Source: Pseudomonas allokribbensis
Lineage (GTDB): Bacteria; Pseudomonadota; Gammaproteobacteria; Pseudomonadales; Pseudomonadaceae
DNA length: 64,000 nucleotides
NCBI RefSeq assembly: GCF_014863605.1
Contig: NZ_CP062252.1
Span: 6,301,501 to 6,365,500, forward strand
Reading direction: 5' to 3'
The notes under the pieces are model-generated. The model did no database searches. It was not told the origin of the DNA and saw only the letters and a program-made list of their open reading frames with translations. Numbering within the stretch: position 1 is the first letter of the stretch; the number at the start of each line of letters is the position of its first letter. Positions 56,173 through 64,000 of the stretch are shown piece by piece. A program made the translations under genes and the position numbers.

Positions 56173-56952
56173 ATGCGGATCATCAGTGTGAACGTCAATG
56201 GTATTCAGGCTGCAGTCGAGCGAGGTTTGCTCAGTTGGCTGCAGGCACAGAATGCCGACGTCATCTGCCTGCAGGACACCCGTGCCTCCGCCTTTGAACT
56301 GGACGACCCAGCCTTCCAACTGGATGGCTACTTCCTTTATGCCTGCGACGCAGAAGTTCCCGCCCAAGGTGGCGTGGCTTTGTACTCGCGGTTGCAACCG
56401 AAGGCTGTCATCAGCGGTCTCGGTTTCGAGACGGCCGACCGCTACGGGCGCTACCTGCAAGCAGATTTCGACAAAGTCAGTATTGCCACCTTGCTGCTTC
56501 CTTCGGGGATGAACGGCGATGAGGACTTGAACCAGAAGTTCAAGCTCATGGACGACTTCGGCAAGTACCTGGACAAACAGCGGCGCAAACGTCGCGAGTA
56601 CATTTATTGTGGCTCGCTGTACGTCGCGCAGCAGAAGCTCGACATCAAGAACTGGCGCGACAGCCAGCAATCCCCGGGCTTCCTGGCGCCGGAACGCGCC
56701 TGGATGGACGAGATTGTCGGCAACATGGGCTACGTAGACGCCCTGCGCGAAGTCAGCCGCGAAGGCGACCAGTACAGCTGGTGGCCGGACAACGAACAGG
56801 CCGAGATGCTGAATCTGGGCTGGCGCTTCGACTACCAGATCCTGACCCCGGGCCTGCGGCGCTTCGTGCGCAGTGCACGCCTTCCGCGTCAGCCACGGTT
56901 CTCGCAGCACGCGCCGCTGATCGTCGACTACGACTGGACGCTGACCATCTAA
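56173..56952 (+). CDS. crc: Catabolite repression control protein Crc
   Basis: A 259-aa protein of the exonuclease/endonuclease/phosphatase fold: MRIISVNVNGIQAAVERGLLSWL, DVICLQDTRA and CGSLYVAQQKLDIKNWRDSQQSPGF. Crc has lost nuclease activity and acts with Hfq to block translation of catabolic mRNAs, a Pseudomonas hallmark opposed by CrcZ-type RNAs. Many catabolic genes in this window (kauB, dad, puuB-like) are plausible targets. ATG 56173 gives the conserved N-terminus. A terminator follows directly. Confidence 0.95.
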   Translation: MRIISVNVNGIQAAVERGLLSWLQAQNADVICLQDTRASAFELDDPAFQLDGYFLYACDAEVPAQGGVALYSRLQPKAVISGLGFETADRYGRYLQADFDKVSIATLLLPSGMNGDEDLNQKFKLMDDFGKYLDKQRRKRREYIYCGSLYVAQQKLDIKNWRDSQQSPGFLAPERAWMDEIVGNMGYVDALREVSREGDQYSWWPDNEQAEMLNLGWRFDYQILTPGLRRFVRSARLPRQPRFSQHAPLIVDYDWTLTI

Positions 56953-56970
56953 GCGTCGATTCGTGGATGC

Positions 56971-57000
56971 AAAAAAGCCGACATCGATGTCGGCTTTTTT
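56971..57000 (+). terminator. Terminator after crc
   Basis: AAAAAAGCCGACATCGATGTCGGCTTTTTT: a GCCGACATC/GATGTCGGC stem with almost no loop and a six-T tail, 19 bases past the crc stop. Confidence 0.85.
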
Positions 57001-57045
57001 GTGGGCGCTGATTTTTGCTTTTATGCAGGGGACTCGAGTTGATCG

Positions 57046-57414
57046 TTATTTGAGCAATCGCCAAGTGAACGGATAGCGGTAAGGGAATCCGTTGTTAGCC
57101 TTCACCCCTGCAATAATCGGCAGCACAAACGAGCAAATGACCACCGGGATAATCAGCAGATACCCAATAAGCACTACCGTCAGCCCCACGCCAATGAGCG
57201 TAGCAATGGTCATCGTGATCTGAAAATTCAGTGCTTCCTTACCCTGCGCATCAATAAACGAGTCCTTCTCACGCTTCATCTGCCAGAGGATCAGCGGCCC
57301 GATCAAACTGCCAAATGGAAACCAGATCCCCAGCAAACCGGACAAGTGACAGAACATCGCCCATTGGCGAACCTCCTGGCTCGGCTTGGGCAGTAACTCT
57401 TGCTCATCACTCAT
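57046..57414 (-). CDS. DUF4870 family membrane protein
   Basis: A 122-aa protein. QEVRQWAMFCHLSGLLGIWFPFGSLIGPLILWQMKREKDSFIDAQGKEALNFQ is the DUF4870 core, followed by two more hydrophobic segments (TIATLIGVGLTVVLIGYLLIIPVVI). About three or four membrane spans; function unknown. It lies 28 bp downstream of rph on the same strand and could be read from the same transcript. Confidence 0.88.
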   Translation of the reverse strand: MSDEQELLPKPSQEVRQWAMFCHLSGLLGIWFPFGSLIGPLILWQMKREKDSFIDAQGKEALNFQITMTIATLIGVGLTVVLIGYLLIIPVVICSFVLPIIAGVKANNGFPYRYPFTWRLLK

Positions 57415-57442
57415 CGCGTCTTCCTTGTGGGTACGAACCGTC

Positions 57443-58165
57443 TCAGTCGGCCAGTGCGGCCGTTTGCAGTTCGAAGATCTCGTTCATGCCTTTCTTGGCC
57501 AGTTCCAGCATCGCGTTCAGCTCTTCAGGCTGGAACGGCGCGCCTTCGGCGGTGCCCTGCACTTCGATAAAACCACCGGTGCTGGTCATTACCACGTTGA
57601 GGTCAGTCTCGGCGGCGGAATCTTCAAGATAGTCCAGGTCCAGCACCGGCTCGCCCTGGTACATGCCCACGGAAACAGCGCCGATCATTTGCTTGAGCGG
57701 GTCGCCGCCCTTCAGGCCGCCGCGCTTCTTGATCACTTTCAAGGCATCGACCAGTGCAACCATCGCGCCGGTGATCGACGCGGTACGGGTGCCGCCGTCA
57801 GCCTGGATCACGTCGCAATCGACGTACAGGGTGACGTCGCCCAGCTTGGACATGTCCAGCGCGGCGCGCAGGGAACGGCCGATCAGACGCTGGATTTCCA
57901 GGGTGCGGCCGCCCTGCTTGCCACGGCTCGCTTCACGCTGGTTACGCTCGCCGGTGGCGCGCGGCAGCATGCCGTACTCGGCGGTCAGCCAGCCCTGGCC
58001 CTGGCCTTTCAGGAAACGCGGTACGCCGTTTTCGACGCTGACGGTGCAGATGACTTTGGTATCACCGAATTCGACCAGTACCGATCCTTCGGCGTGCTTG
58101 GTGTAGTTGCGGGTAATGCGGATCGAGCGGAGCTGATCGGCAGCGCGACCACTTGGACGTTTCAT
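57443..58165 (-). CDS. rph: Ribonuclease PH
   Basis: A 240-aa phosphorolytic 3'-5' exoribonuclease that trims tRNA 3' ends. Marks are [45 protein letters not shown] and [17 protein letters not shown] with the phosphate- and metal-binding residues. ATG 58165 gives the normal length. It is divergent from the yicC gene. Confidence 0.96.
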   Translation of the reverse strand: MKRPSGRAADQLRSIRITRNYTKHAEGSVLVEFGDTKVICTVSVENGVPRFLKGQGQGWLTAEYGMLPRATGERNQREASRGKQGGRTLEIQRLIGRSLRAALDMSKLGDVTLYVDCDVIQADGGTRTASITGAMVALVDALKVIKKRGGLKGGDPLKQMIGAVSVGMYQGEPVLDLDYLEDSAAETDLNVVMTSTGGFIEVQGTAEGAPFQPEELNAMLELAKKGMNEIFELQTAALAD

Positions 58166-58433
58166 AGGAGATACCTGTACTGGGGACGGAAAACTGCGGA
58201 GCATTATAGAGCTGCGCACCGCGCCTGGGCACTGCTTAAAAATTCCGGCCGTCGATCAAGGGCCCTGAAACGCACTTCGCCGACGGCCTGCAGCCCTTTG
58301 TCACACCGTGTGTTTGGGCGCATCTGCCGCACTGCGCTACAATCCTGCGCCTTTGCTGCCAGTCGGCTTAAATTCATTGATATCGAGCTGCGGAGCTTCA
58401 ATCCGCGCCGATCTGTATCGCGAGGTCACCGCC

Positions 58434-59297
58434 ATGGTGCACAGCATGACCGCCTTCGCCCGCGTCGAGAAAGCCGGCGTTCAGGGCACCCTGAGCTGGG
58501 AACTGCGCTCGGTCAACAGCCGCTACCTGGAACCCCATCTGCGCCTGCCGGAGTCGTTCCGCGACCTCGAAGGCGCCGTCCGCGAAGCCCTGCGCCAGGG
58601 CCTGTCGCGCGGCAAACTGGAATGCACCCTGCGCTTTACCGAAGAAAGCACCGGCAAGCCGCTGCAAGTGGACCGCGAGCGCGCTGCGCAACTGGTCGCT
58701 GCCGCTGAAACCGTCGCCGGCCTGATCAAGAACCCGGCCGCGCTGAACCCGCTGGAAGTGCTGGCCTGGCCCGGCGTACTGGTCGCCGACGCCACCGACC
58801 CGCAGGCGTTGAACGCCGAGGCGCTGGCCCTGTTCAATCAAGGCCTGAAAGATCTCAAGGCCGGGCGCGAGCGCGAAGGCGGGGAGCTGGCACGTCTGAT
58901 CAACGATCGCCTGACTTCCATCGAGGAAGATGTGGTGACCCTGCGCGAACTGGTTCCGCAGATGCTCGCCACCCAGCGCCAGAAAGTCCTCGACCGCTTC
59001 GCCGACATGAAGGCCGAGATGGACCCGCAGCGCCTGGAACAGGAAATGGTCATGCTCGCGCAAAAGAGCGACGTGGCCGAAGAACTGGATCGCCTGAGCA
59101 CCCACATCATCGAAGTTCGCCGGGTGCTGAAATCCGGCGGTGCCGCCGGTCGGCGCCTGGACTTCCTGATGCAGGAACTCAACCGCGAAGCCAACACACT
59201 GGGCTCCAAGGCCTTCGACCCGCGCAGCACCCAGGCGGCGGTCAACCTCAAGGTGTTGATCGAGCAGATGCGCGAACAAGTGCAGAATATTGAGTAA
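58434..59297 (+). CDS. yicC: YicC/YloC family endoribonuclease
   Basis: A 287-aa protein. The N-terminal YicC_N domain begins MVHSMTAFARVEKAGVQGTLSWELRSVNSRYLEPHLRLPESFRDLE. The C-terminal DUF1732 domain has RLDFLMQELNREANTLGSKAFDPRSTQAAVNLKVLIEQMREQVQNIE. Members are endoribonucleases reported to act on small RNAs. ATG 58434 starts the family consensus; a frame from 58308 extends into the rph promoter region. It lies 12 bp before gmk. Confidence 0.93.
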   Translation: MVHSMTAFARVEKAGVQGTLSWELRSVNSRYLEPHLRLPESFRDLEGAVREALRQGLSRGKLECTLRFTEESTGKPLQVDRERAAQLVAAAETVAGLIKNPAALNPLEVLAWPGVLVADATDPQALNAEALALFNQGLKDLKAGREREGGELARLINDRLTSIEEDVVTLRELVPQMLATQRQKVLDRFADMKAEMDPQRLEQEMVMLAQKSDVAEELDRLSTHIIEVRRVLKSGGAAGRRLDFLMQELNREANTLGSKAFDPRSTQAAVNLKVLIEQMREQVQNIE

Positions 59298-59930
<633 letters not shown>

Positions 59931-60098
59931 AACAGCACTTCCCAAAACCGCTGCAAGGGCTTTACATTGGTGCTTGCAGCGCGTTGAAGAGTCTGGTCAA
60001 AAAATCAGCGCTTCCCTAATCGCTGGTGATTTTTTAAACTGTTGAGTCCGCTCGCCCAACCGGGCAGCGCGCATATTGCATTCGCTCCGAGGAATACC

Positions 60099-60362
60099 AT
60101 GGCCCGCGTAACCGTTGAAGACTGCCTAGAACACGTGGAAAACCGCTTTGAGCTGGTCATGCTCTCTACCAAGCGTGCCCGTCAACTGGCCACCGGCGGC
60201 AAAGAGCCCCTGGTACAGTGGGAAAACGACAAACCGACCGTAGTTGCGCTGCGTGAAATCGCTGAAGGCCTGATGAGCTACGAGTTCATCGCCGAGCAGG
60301 AAATCGTCCACGAAGACCCGGTCTTCGCTGCGTTCGAGGACGAGTCCAACGAGGCCGTCTAA
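60099..60362 (+). CDS. rpoZ: RNA polymerase omega subunit
   Basis: An 87-aa omega subunit: [34 protein letters not shown] is the conserved helix-turn-helix, with [13 protein letters not shown] following. It aids RNAP assembly and forms part of one ppGpp site. ATG 60099 with GAGG upstream. A 168-bp gap after gmk contains an imperfect GCTGCAAG/CTTGCAGC hairpin; spoT follows after 57 bp. Confidence 0.96.
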   Translation: MARVTVEDCLEHVENRFELVMLSTKRARQLATGGKEPLVQWENDKPTVVALREIAEGLMSYEFIAEQEIVHEDPVFAAFEDESNEAV

Positions 60363-60419
60363 GCCTATGCCTGGTCGACGTAGCACGGCGCGGGATCACA
60401 GCCTACGGCAGGAGTTATC

Positions 60420-62525
60420 ATGCCGAGCATAGACGCCCTCGCCGATCGCTTATCGACCTACCTCGGCAACGACCAGGTCAACCTGGTCCGCCGAGCGTAT
60501 TTCTACGCCGAACAAGCCCACGACGGCCAACGCCGCCGCAGTGGCGAGGCGTACGTCACGCATCCTCTTGCCGTGGCCAATATTCTTGCCGACATGCACA
60601 TGGACCATCAGAGCCTGATGGCCGCGATGCTGCATGACGTGATCGAAGACACCGGTATCGCCAAAGAAGCGCTGCAAGCGCAATTCGGTGAAACCGTGGC
60701 CGAACTGGTCGACGGGGTCAGCAAACTGACCCAGATGAACTTCGAGACCAAGGCCGAAGCCCAGGCTGAAAACTTCCAGAAAATGGCCATGGCCATGGCC
60801 CGCGACATTCGCGTGATCCTGGTCAAGCTCGCCGACCGCCTGCACAACATGCGCACGCTGGAAGTGCTGTCCGGCGAAAAACGCCGGCGCATCGCCAAGG
60901 AAACCCTCGAGATCTATGCCCCCATCGCCAACCGGCTGGGCATGCACGCGATCCGCATCGAGTTCGAAGACCTCGGTTTCAAGGCCATGCACCCGATGCG
61001 TTCCGCGCGGATCTACCAGGCGGTCAAGCGCGCCCGGGGCAACCGCAAGGAAATCGTCAACAAGATCGAAGAGTCCCTTGGCCATTGCCTCGCCATCGAC
61101 GGCATCCAGGGTGAAGTCAGCGGTCGCCAGAAACACCTCTACGGCATCTACAAGAAAATGCGCGGCAAGCGTCGGGCCTTCAACGAAATCATGGACGTCT
61201 ACGCGTTCCGGATCATCGTCGACAAGGTCGATACCTGCTACCGCGTACTGGGTGCTGTACATAATTTGTACAAACCGTTGCCGGGGCGCTTCAAGGATTA
61301 CATCGCGATCCCCAAGGCCAACGGCTATCAGTCGCTGCACACCACGCTGTTCGGCATGCACGGTGTACCGATCGAGATTCAGATCCGTACCCGCGAAATG
61401 GAAGAGATGGCCAATAACGGCATCGCCGCCCACTGGCTGTACAAATCCAGTGGTGACGAGCAGCCGAAAGGCACTCATGCCCGGGCCCGCCAGTGGGTCA
61501 AGGGCGTGCTGGAAATGCAGCAACGTGCCGGCAATTCGCTGGAATTCATCGAGAGCGTGAAGATCGACCTGTTCCCGGACGAGGTCTACGTGTTCACGCC
61601 CAAAGGCCGGATCATGGAGCTGCCCAAAGGCTCCACGGCGGTCGACTTTGCCTATGCGGTGCACACCGACGTCGGCAACAGCTGCATCGCCTGCCGGATC
61701 AACCGTCGTCTCGCACCGCTGTCCGAACCGCTGCAAAGCGGCTCCACGGTCGAGATCGTCAGCGCCCCCGGCGCGCGGCCGAACCCGGCGTGGCTCAATT
61801 TCGTGGTCACCGGCAAGGCGCGGACCCACATCCGTCATGCGCTGAAACTGCAACGCCGCTCCGAGTCCATCAGCCTCGGCGAACGCCTGTTGAACAAGGT
61901 GCTCAACGGCTTCGACAGCGCGCTGGAACAGATTCCGGCCGAACGCGTGAAGGCGATGCTCACCGAGTACCGCCTCGAACTGATCGAAGATTTGCTTGAA
62001 GACATCGGCCTGGGCAACCGCATGGCCTACGTCGTGGCGCGCCGCCTGCTCGGCGAAGGCGAACAATTGCCAAGCCCGGAAGGTCCGCTGGCGATTCGCG
62101 GCACCGAAGGCCTGGTCCTCAGTTACGCCAAATGCTGCACGCCGATCCCGGGCGACCCGATTGTCGGTCACCTGTCGGCGGGCAAAGGCATGGTCGTGCA
62201 CCTGGACAACTGCCGCAACATCAGCGAAATCCGCCACAACCCGGAAAAATGCATCCAGCTCTCGTGGGCCAAGGATGTCACCGGCGAATTCAACGTCGAA
62301 CTGCGCGTCGAACTGGAGCACCAGCGCGGCCTGATCGCCCTGCTGGCCAGCAGCGTCAACGCGGCCGACGGCAATATCGAGAAAATCAGCATGGACGAAC
62401 GCGATGGCCGCATCAGCGTCGTCCAACTGGTGGTCAGCGTCCACGACCGTGTGCACCTGGCCCGCGTGATCAAGAAACTGCGCGCACTGACCGGGGTGAT
62501 CCGCATCACCCGCATGCGTGCATAA
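60420..62525 (+). CDS. spoT: Bifunctional (p)ppGpp synthetase/hydrolase SpoT
   Basis: A 701-aa Rel/Spo protein. The HD hydrolase is intact (HDVIEDTGI, LVKLADRLHNMRTL). The synthetase domain (RRAFNEIMDVYAFRIIVD, YKDYIAIPKANGYQSLHTTLFG-like) is followed by TGS (DEVYVFTPKGRIMELPKGSTAVDFAYAVH), a helical region and the ACT domain (IDKMD-like ADGNIEKISMDERDGRISVVQLVVSV). It adjusts ppGpp in response to fatty-acid, carbon and other stresses. Co-transcribed with rpoZ and the following ridA. Confidence 0.97.
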   Translation: MPSIDALADRLSTYLGNDQVNLVRRAYFYAEQAHDGQRRRSGEAYVTHPLAVANILADMHMDHQSLMAAMLHDVIEDTGIAKEALQAQFGETVAELVDGVSKLTQMNFETKAEAQAENFQKMAMAMARDIRVILVKLADRLHNMRTLEVLSGEKRRRIAKETLEIYAPIANRLGMHAIRIEFEDLGFKAMHPMRSARIYQAVKRARGNRKEIVNKIEESLGHCLAIDGIQGEVSGRQKHLYGIYKKMRGKRRAFNEIMDVYAFRIIVDKVDTCYRVLGAVHNLYKPLPGRFKDYIAIPKANGYQSLHTTLFGMHGVPIEIQIRTREMEEMANNGIAAHWLYKSSGDEQPKGTHARARQWVKGVLEMQQRAGNSLEFIESVKIDLFPDEVYVFTPKGRIMELPKGSTAVDFAYAVHTDVGNSCIACRINRRLAPLSEPLQSGSTVEIVSAPGARPNPAWLNFVVTGKARTHIRHALKLQRRSESISLGERLLNKVLNGFDSALEQIPAERVKAMLTEYRLELIEDLLEDIGLGNRMAYVVARRLLGEGEQLPSPEGPLAIRGTEGLVLSYAKCCTPIPGDPIVGHLSAGKGMVVHLDNCRNISEIRHNPEKCIQLSWAKDVTGEFNVELRVELEHQRGLIALLASSVNAADGNIEKISMDERDGRISVVQLVVSVHDRVHLARVIKKLRALTGVIRITRMRA

Positions 62526-62549
62526 CTCAGACATTACAAGGAGTCATAC

Positions 62550-62930
62550 ATGACCAAGACCGTTATCACCAGCGACAAGGCCCCGGCCGCCATCGGCACT
62601 TACTCCCAGGCGATCAAGGCTGGCAACACTGTCTACATGTCGGGCCAGATCCCGCTGGACCCGAAAACCATGGAACTGGTCGAAGGCTTCGAAGCCCAGA
62701 CCGTCCAGGTGTTCGAGAACCTGAAAGCCGTGGCCGAAGCTGCCGGCGGTTCGTTCAAGGACATCGTCAAGCTGAACATCTTCCTCACCGACCTGAGCCA
62801 CTTCGCCAAGGTCAACGAGATCATGGGCAAGTACTTCGACCAGCCGTACCCAGCGCGCGCCGCCATCGGCGTTGCTGCCCTGCCAAAGGGTTCGCAGGTT
62901 GAAATGGATGCCATTCTGGTCATCGAGTAA
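62550..62930 (+). CDS. ridA: RidA family 2-iminobutanoate/2-iminopropanoate deaminase (housekeeping copy)
   Basis: A 126-aa RidA with [22 protein letters not shown] and the C-terminal [27 protein letters not shown], containing the key Arg in ARAAIGV. This is the archetypal RidA that hydrolyses reactive enamines from serine/threonine dehydratase. It follows spoT by 24 bases, the same arrangement as in most pseudomonads. It is distinct from the dad-operon RidA. Confidence 0.95.
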   Translation: MTKTVITSDKAPAAIGTYSQAIKAGNTVYMSGQIPLDPKTMELVEGFEAQTVQVFENLKAVAEAAGGSFKDIVKLNIFLTDLSHFAKVNEIMGKYFDQPYPARAAIGVAALPKGSQVEMDAILVIE

Positions 62931-63003
62931 TGCGCACGGCGCGGCCCTTCAAGGTCGCGCCGACTGCTCTGCGGTAAAGAAAAGGTTTTGAAAGGATTCC
63001 ACC

Positions 63004-63744
63004 ATGCGCAAAGCGCTTGCTCTCTCGCTGCTCGCCATTTTCCTCGGCGGTTGCGCCAGCAACCCTGCCGACCGTGACATCAGCGGCACCTGGATCAACC
63101 AGGTCGCCATCGATGCCGCCGCCAAGGGCGGCCCCCTGCGCGAAGCGCTTCAGGCCTACGGCCCGAACCTGGAATGGGACATCAACACCAAGGCCAGTCA
63201 GGCCCGCTTCACCAACGGTTTTGAGAACGTCGAAGGACGGCTGCTGGGCGAACAGTCCGGCGCCTGGAAAGTCGATTTCTACGGCAGCTCCGGCAGCGAG
63301 CTGAAGCGCGACGGTAGCCAGTTGCACCAGGCCGCCAGCGAAAACGAACCACAGCAGCTCTTCGACCGAGCCCAGATCCCCGTGCCGGAAGGCGCACCGA
63401 TCGGTGCCAGCTTCGAACGCGCCCTGTACTCAGCCTACCTGGGTGGCAACTGGACGATCGCCAGCGGTCAGGGCGAAGGTGCCACCGTGCAATTCCAGGC
63501 CGACGGACAAGTCTCCGGCCTGCCGGGTGCCGATCGCTATGCCCTGTGCCTCGCAGGCGATTGCGCGTCGATGAGCAGCGGCAACGACAGCATGTGGCTG
63601 CAACAGAACGGTCAGGGCAACAACTGGATCTTTGTGCGCAAGGGCAAGGAACTGGAAATCCTGCAGGCCGTGAACACGGCGCTGGCGGATGAACAACCGC
63701 AGTTCAGCCCCGGCGAACGCAAGTGGTTGCTCGAAAAGCAGTGA
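63004..63744 (+). CDS. Hypothetical lipoprotein
   Basis: A 246-aa protein with the lipobox FLGGC (Cys17), followed by ASNPADRDISGTWINQVAIDAAAKGGPLREAL. The rest looks like two lipocalin/META-like beta-rich units: one starting near DISGTW, with QARFTNGFENVEGRLLGEQSGAWKVDF, and a second with YLGGNWTIASGQGEGATVQFQADGQVSGLPGADRYALCL, where META-type proteins share a G-W...F-x-x-x-G-x-x-x-G pattern. Likely outer-membrane anchored. It corresponds in position to PA5340-type proteins. The function is unknown. Confidence 0.8.
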   Translation: MRKALALSLLAIFLGGCASNPADRDISGTWINQVAIDAAAKGGPLREALQAYGPNLEWDINTKASQARFTNGFENVEGRLLGEQSGAWKVDFYGSSGSELKRDGSQLHQAASENEPQQLFDRAQIPVPEGAPIGASFERALYSAYLGGNWTIASGQGEGATVQFQADGQVSGLPGADRYALCLAGDCASMSSGNDSMWLQQNGQGNNWIFVRKGKELEILQAVNTALADEQPQFSPGERKWLLEKQ

Positions 63745-63758
63745 TCTGCGCTTGAAAC

Positions 63759-63796
63759 AAAAAAGGCGGAAGCAAGCCATTGCTCCCGCCTTTTTT
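63759..63796. terminator. Bidirectional terminator between the lipoprotein gene and the SDR gene
   Basis: AAAAAAGGCGG and AGCAA pair with TTGCT and CCGCCTTTTTT across one mismatch; four-base loop. It lies between convergent genes. Confidence 0.8.
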
Positions 63797-63807
63797 ACGT
63801 CCGGAAG

Positions 63808-64000
63808 TCAGCAGCGACCTTCAAGAATCGCGGCATACCCCTCGCGATAACTCGGATACGTCGGCACCCAGCCCAACGCCTTCGACCGGGCATTGCTGCA
63901 GCGCTTGCTGCCGGTTCGACGCACGCTCTCGTCTTCCGACCATTCGGTGACACCCAGATACTCACGCAACCAGGCAACGACCTCGGCCAGCGGTGCCGGC
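63808..64000 (-). CDS. C-terminus of an SDR/NAD-dependent epimerase family protein (partial)
   Basis: The minus-strand frame ends with TGA at 63808-63810 and stays open to the window edge. The peptide reads PAPLAEVVAWLREYLGV, then VRRTGSKRCSNARSKALGWVPTYPSYREGYAAILEGRC. RTGSKRCSNARSKALGWVPTYPSYREG is the typical C-terminal substrate-domain ending of YeeZ-like extended SDR/NAD-epimerase proteins. A longer-looking frame at 63795-63977 is a shadow. The N-terminal nucleotide-binding part lies outside the window. Confidence 0.8.
   Translation of the reverse strand, partial: PAPLAEVVAWLREYLGVTEWSEDESVRRTGSKRCSNARSKALGWVPTYPSYREGYAAILEGRC

Noticed and set aside
63795..63977. 60-codon minus-strand frame at the right edge
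   Set aside because: The adjacent frame ending at 63808 encodes a recognisable SDR C-terminus; this one is its shadow.

Overview
The window is a GC-rich chromosomal segment of a Pseudomonas, most likely of the P. fluorescens group. The main clues are a gene order that matches what I recall of the P. aeruginosa PA5270-PA5341 stretch (cyaA, rnk, cyaY, lptM-lysA-dapF-xerC, glnK-amtB, comM, rep-xpt, dadX-ridA-dadA-lrp, kauB, rpmBG, radC-coaBC-dut-algC-argB, pyrE-crc-rph, gmk-rpoZ-spoT), the genus-specific proteins SutA and Crc, and scattered Pseudomonas REP hairpins. No rRNA, tRNA, CRISPR array or insertion sequence is visible.

Layout. 1-12600 is core: adenylate cyclase, Rnk, the frataxin CyaY, an LptM lipoprotein, the lysA-dapF-DUF484-xerC-HAD operon, sutA, yjbQ, glnK-amtB and ubiK. 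12600-14886 is a small accessory insert between ubiK and comM. It holds a C4-type antisense RNA followed by a phage Ant/BRO-N antirepressor gene, a lone HigA-like antitoxin, and a lower-GC gene resembling a BECR-fold nuclease domain.

14887-22936 starts with comM. It is followed by six same-strand genes: a TagB/TagF-like phosphotransferase, a CysC-like kinase, a SAM methyltransferase, a PPDK-like glutamine kinase, a class I amidotransferase and a LicC-like cytidylyltransferase. Individually they would be named as unrelated housekeeping enzymes. Together they match the Campylobacter jejuni Cj1415-Cj1420 set that makes CDP-activated O-methyl phosphoramidate. This is the most interesting system in the window: an apparently complete phosphoramidate pathway in a pseudomonad, with its own candidate transferase and no capsule genes beside it.

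22951-34200 holds a chemoreceptor, a LysR regulator, a MATE pump, a GGDEF/EAL protein, rep, xpt and an acetyl-CoA hydrolase/transferase-family protein. 34335-47800 is an amino-acid and amine catabolism region: cytochrome c5, PauR, dadX-ridA-dadA with divergent lrp, a PuuB-like oxidase, a MocR-type regulator, a ClsC-like phospholipase D lipoprotein, an MFS transporter, the KauB aldehyde dehydrogenase and a cupin. 47850-64000 returns to core functions: ribosomal proteins L33 and L28, a peptide-binding protein, radC, coaBC-dut-algC-argB, pyrE/crc, rph/yicC, gmk-rpoZ-spoT-ridA, a small lipoprotein, and the 3' end of an SDR/epimerase gene that runs off the window.

All calls come from reading the sequence and recalling protein families; no database search was run.
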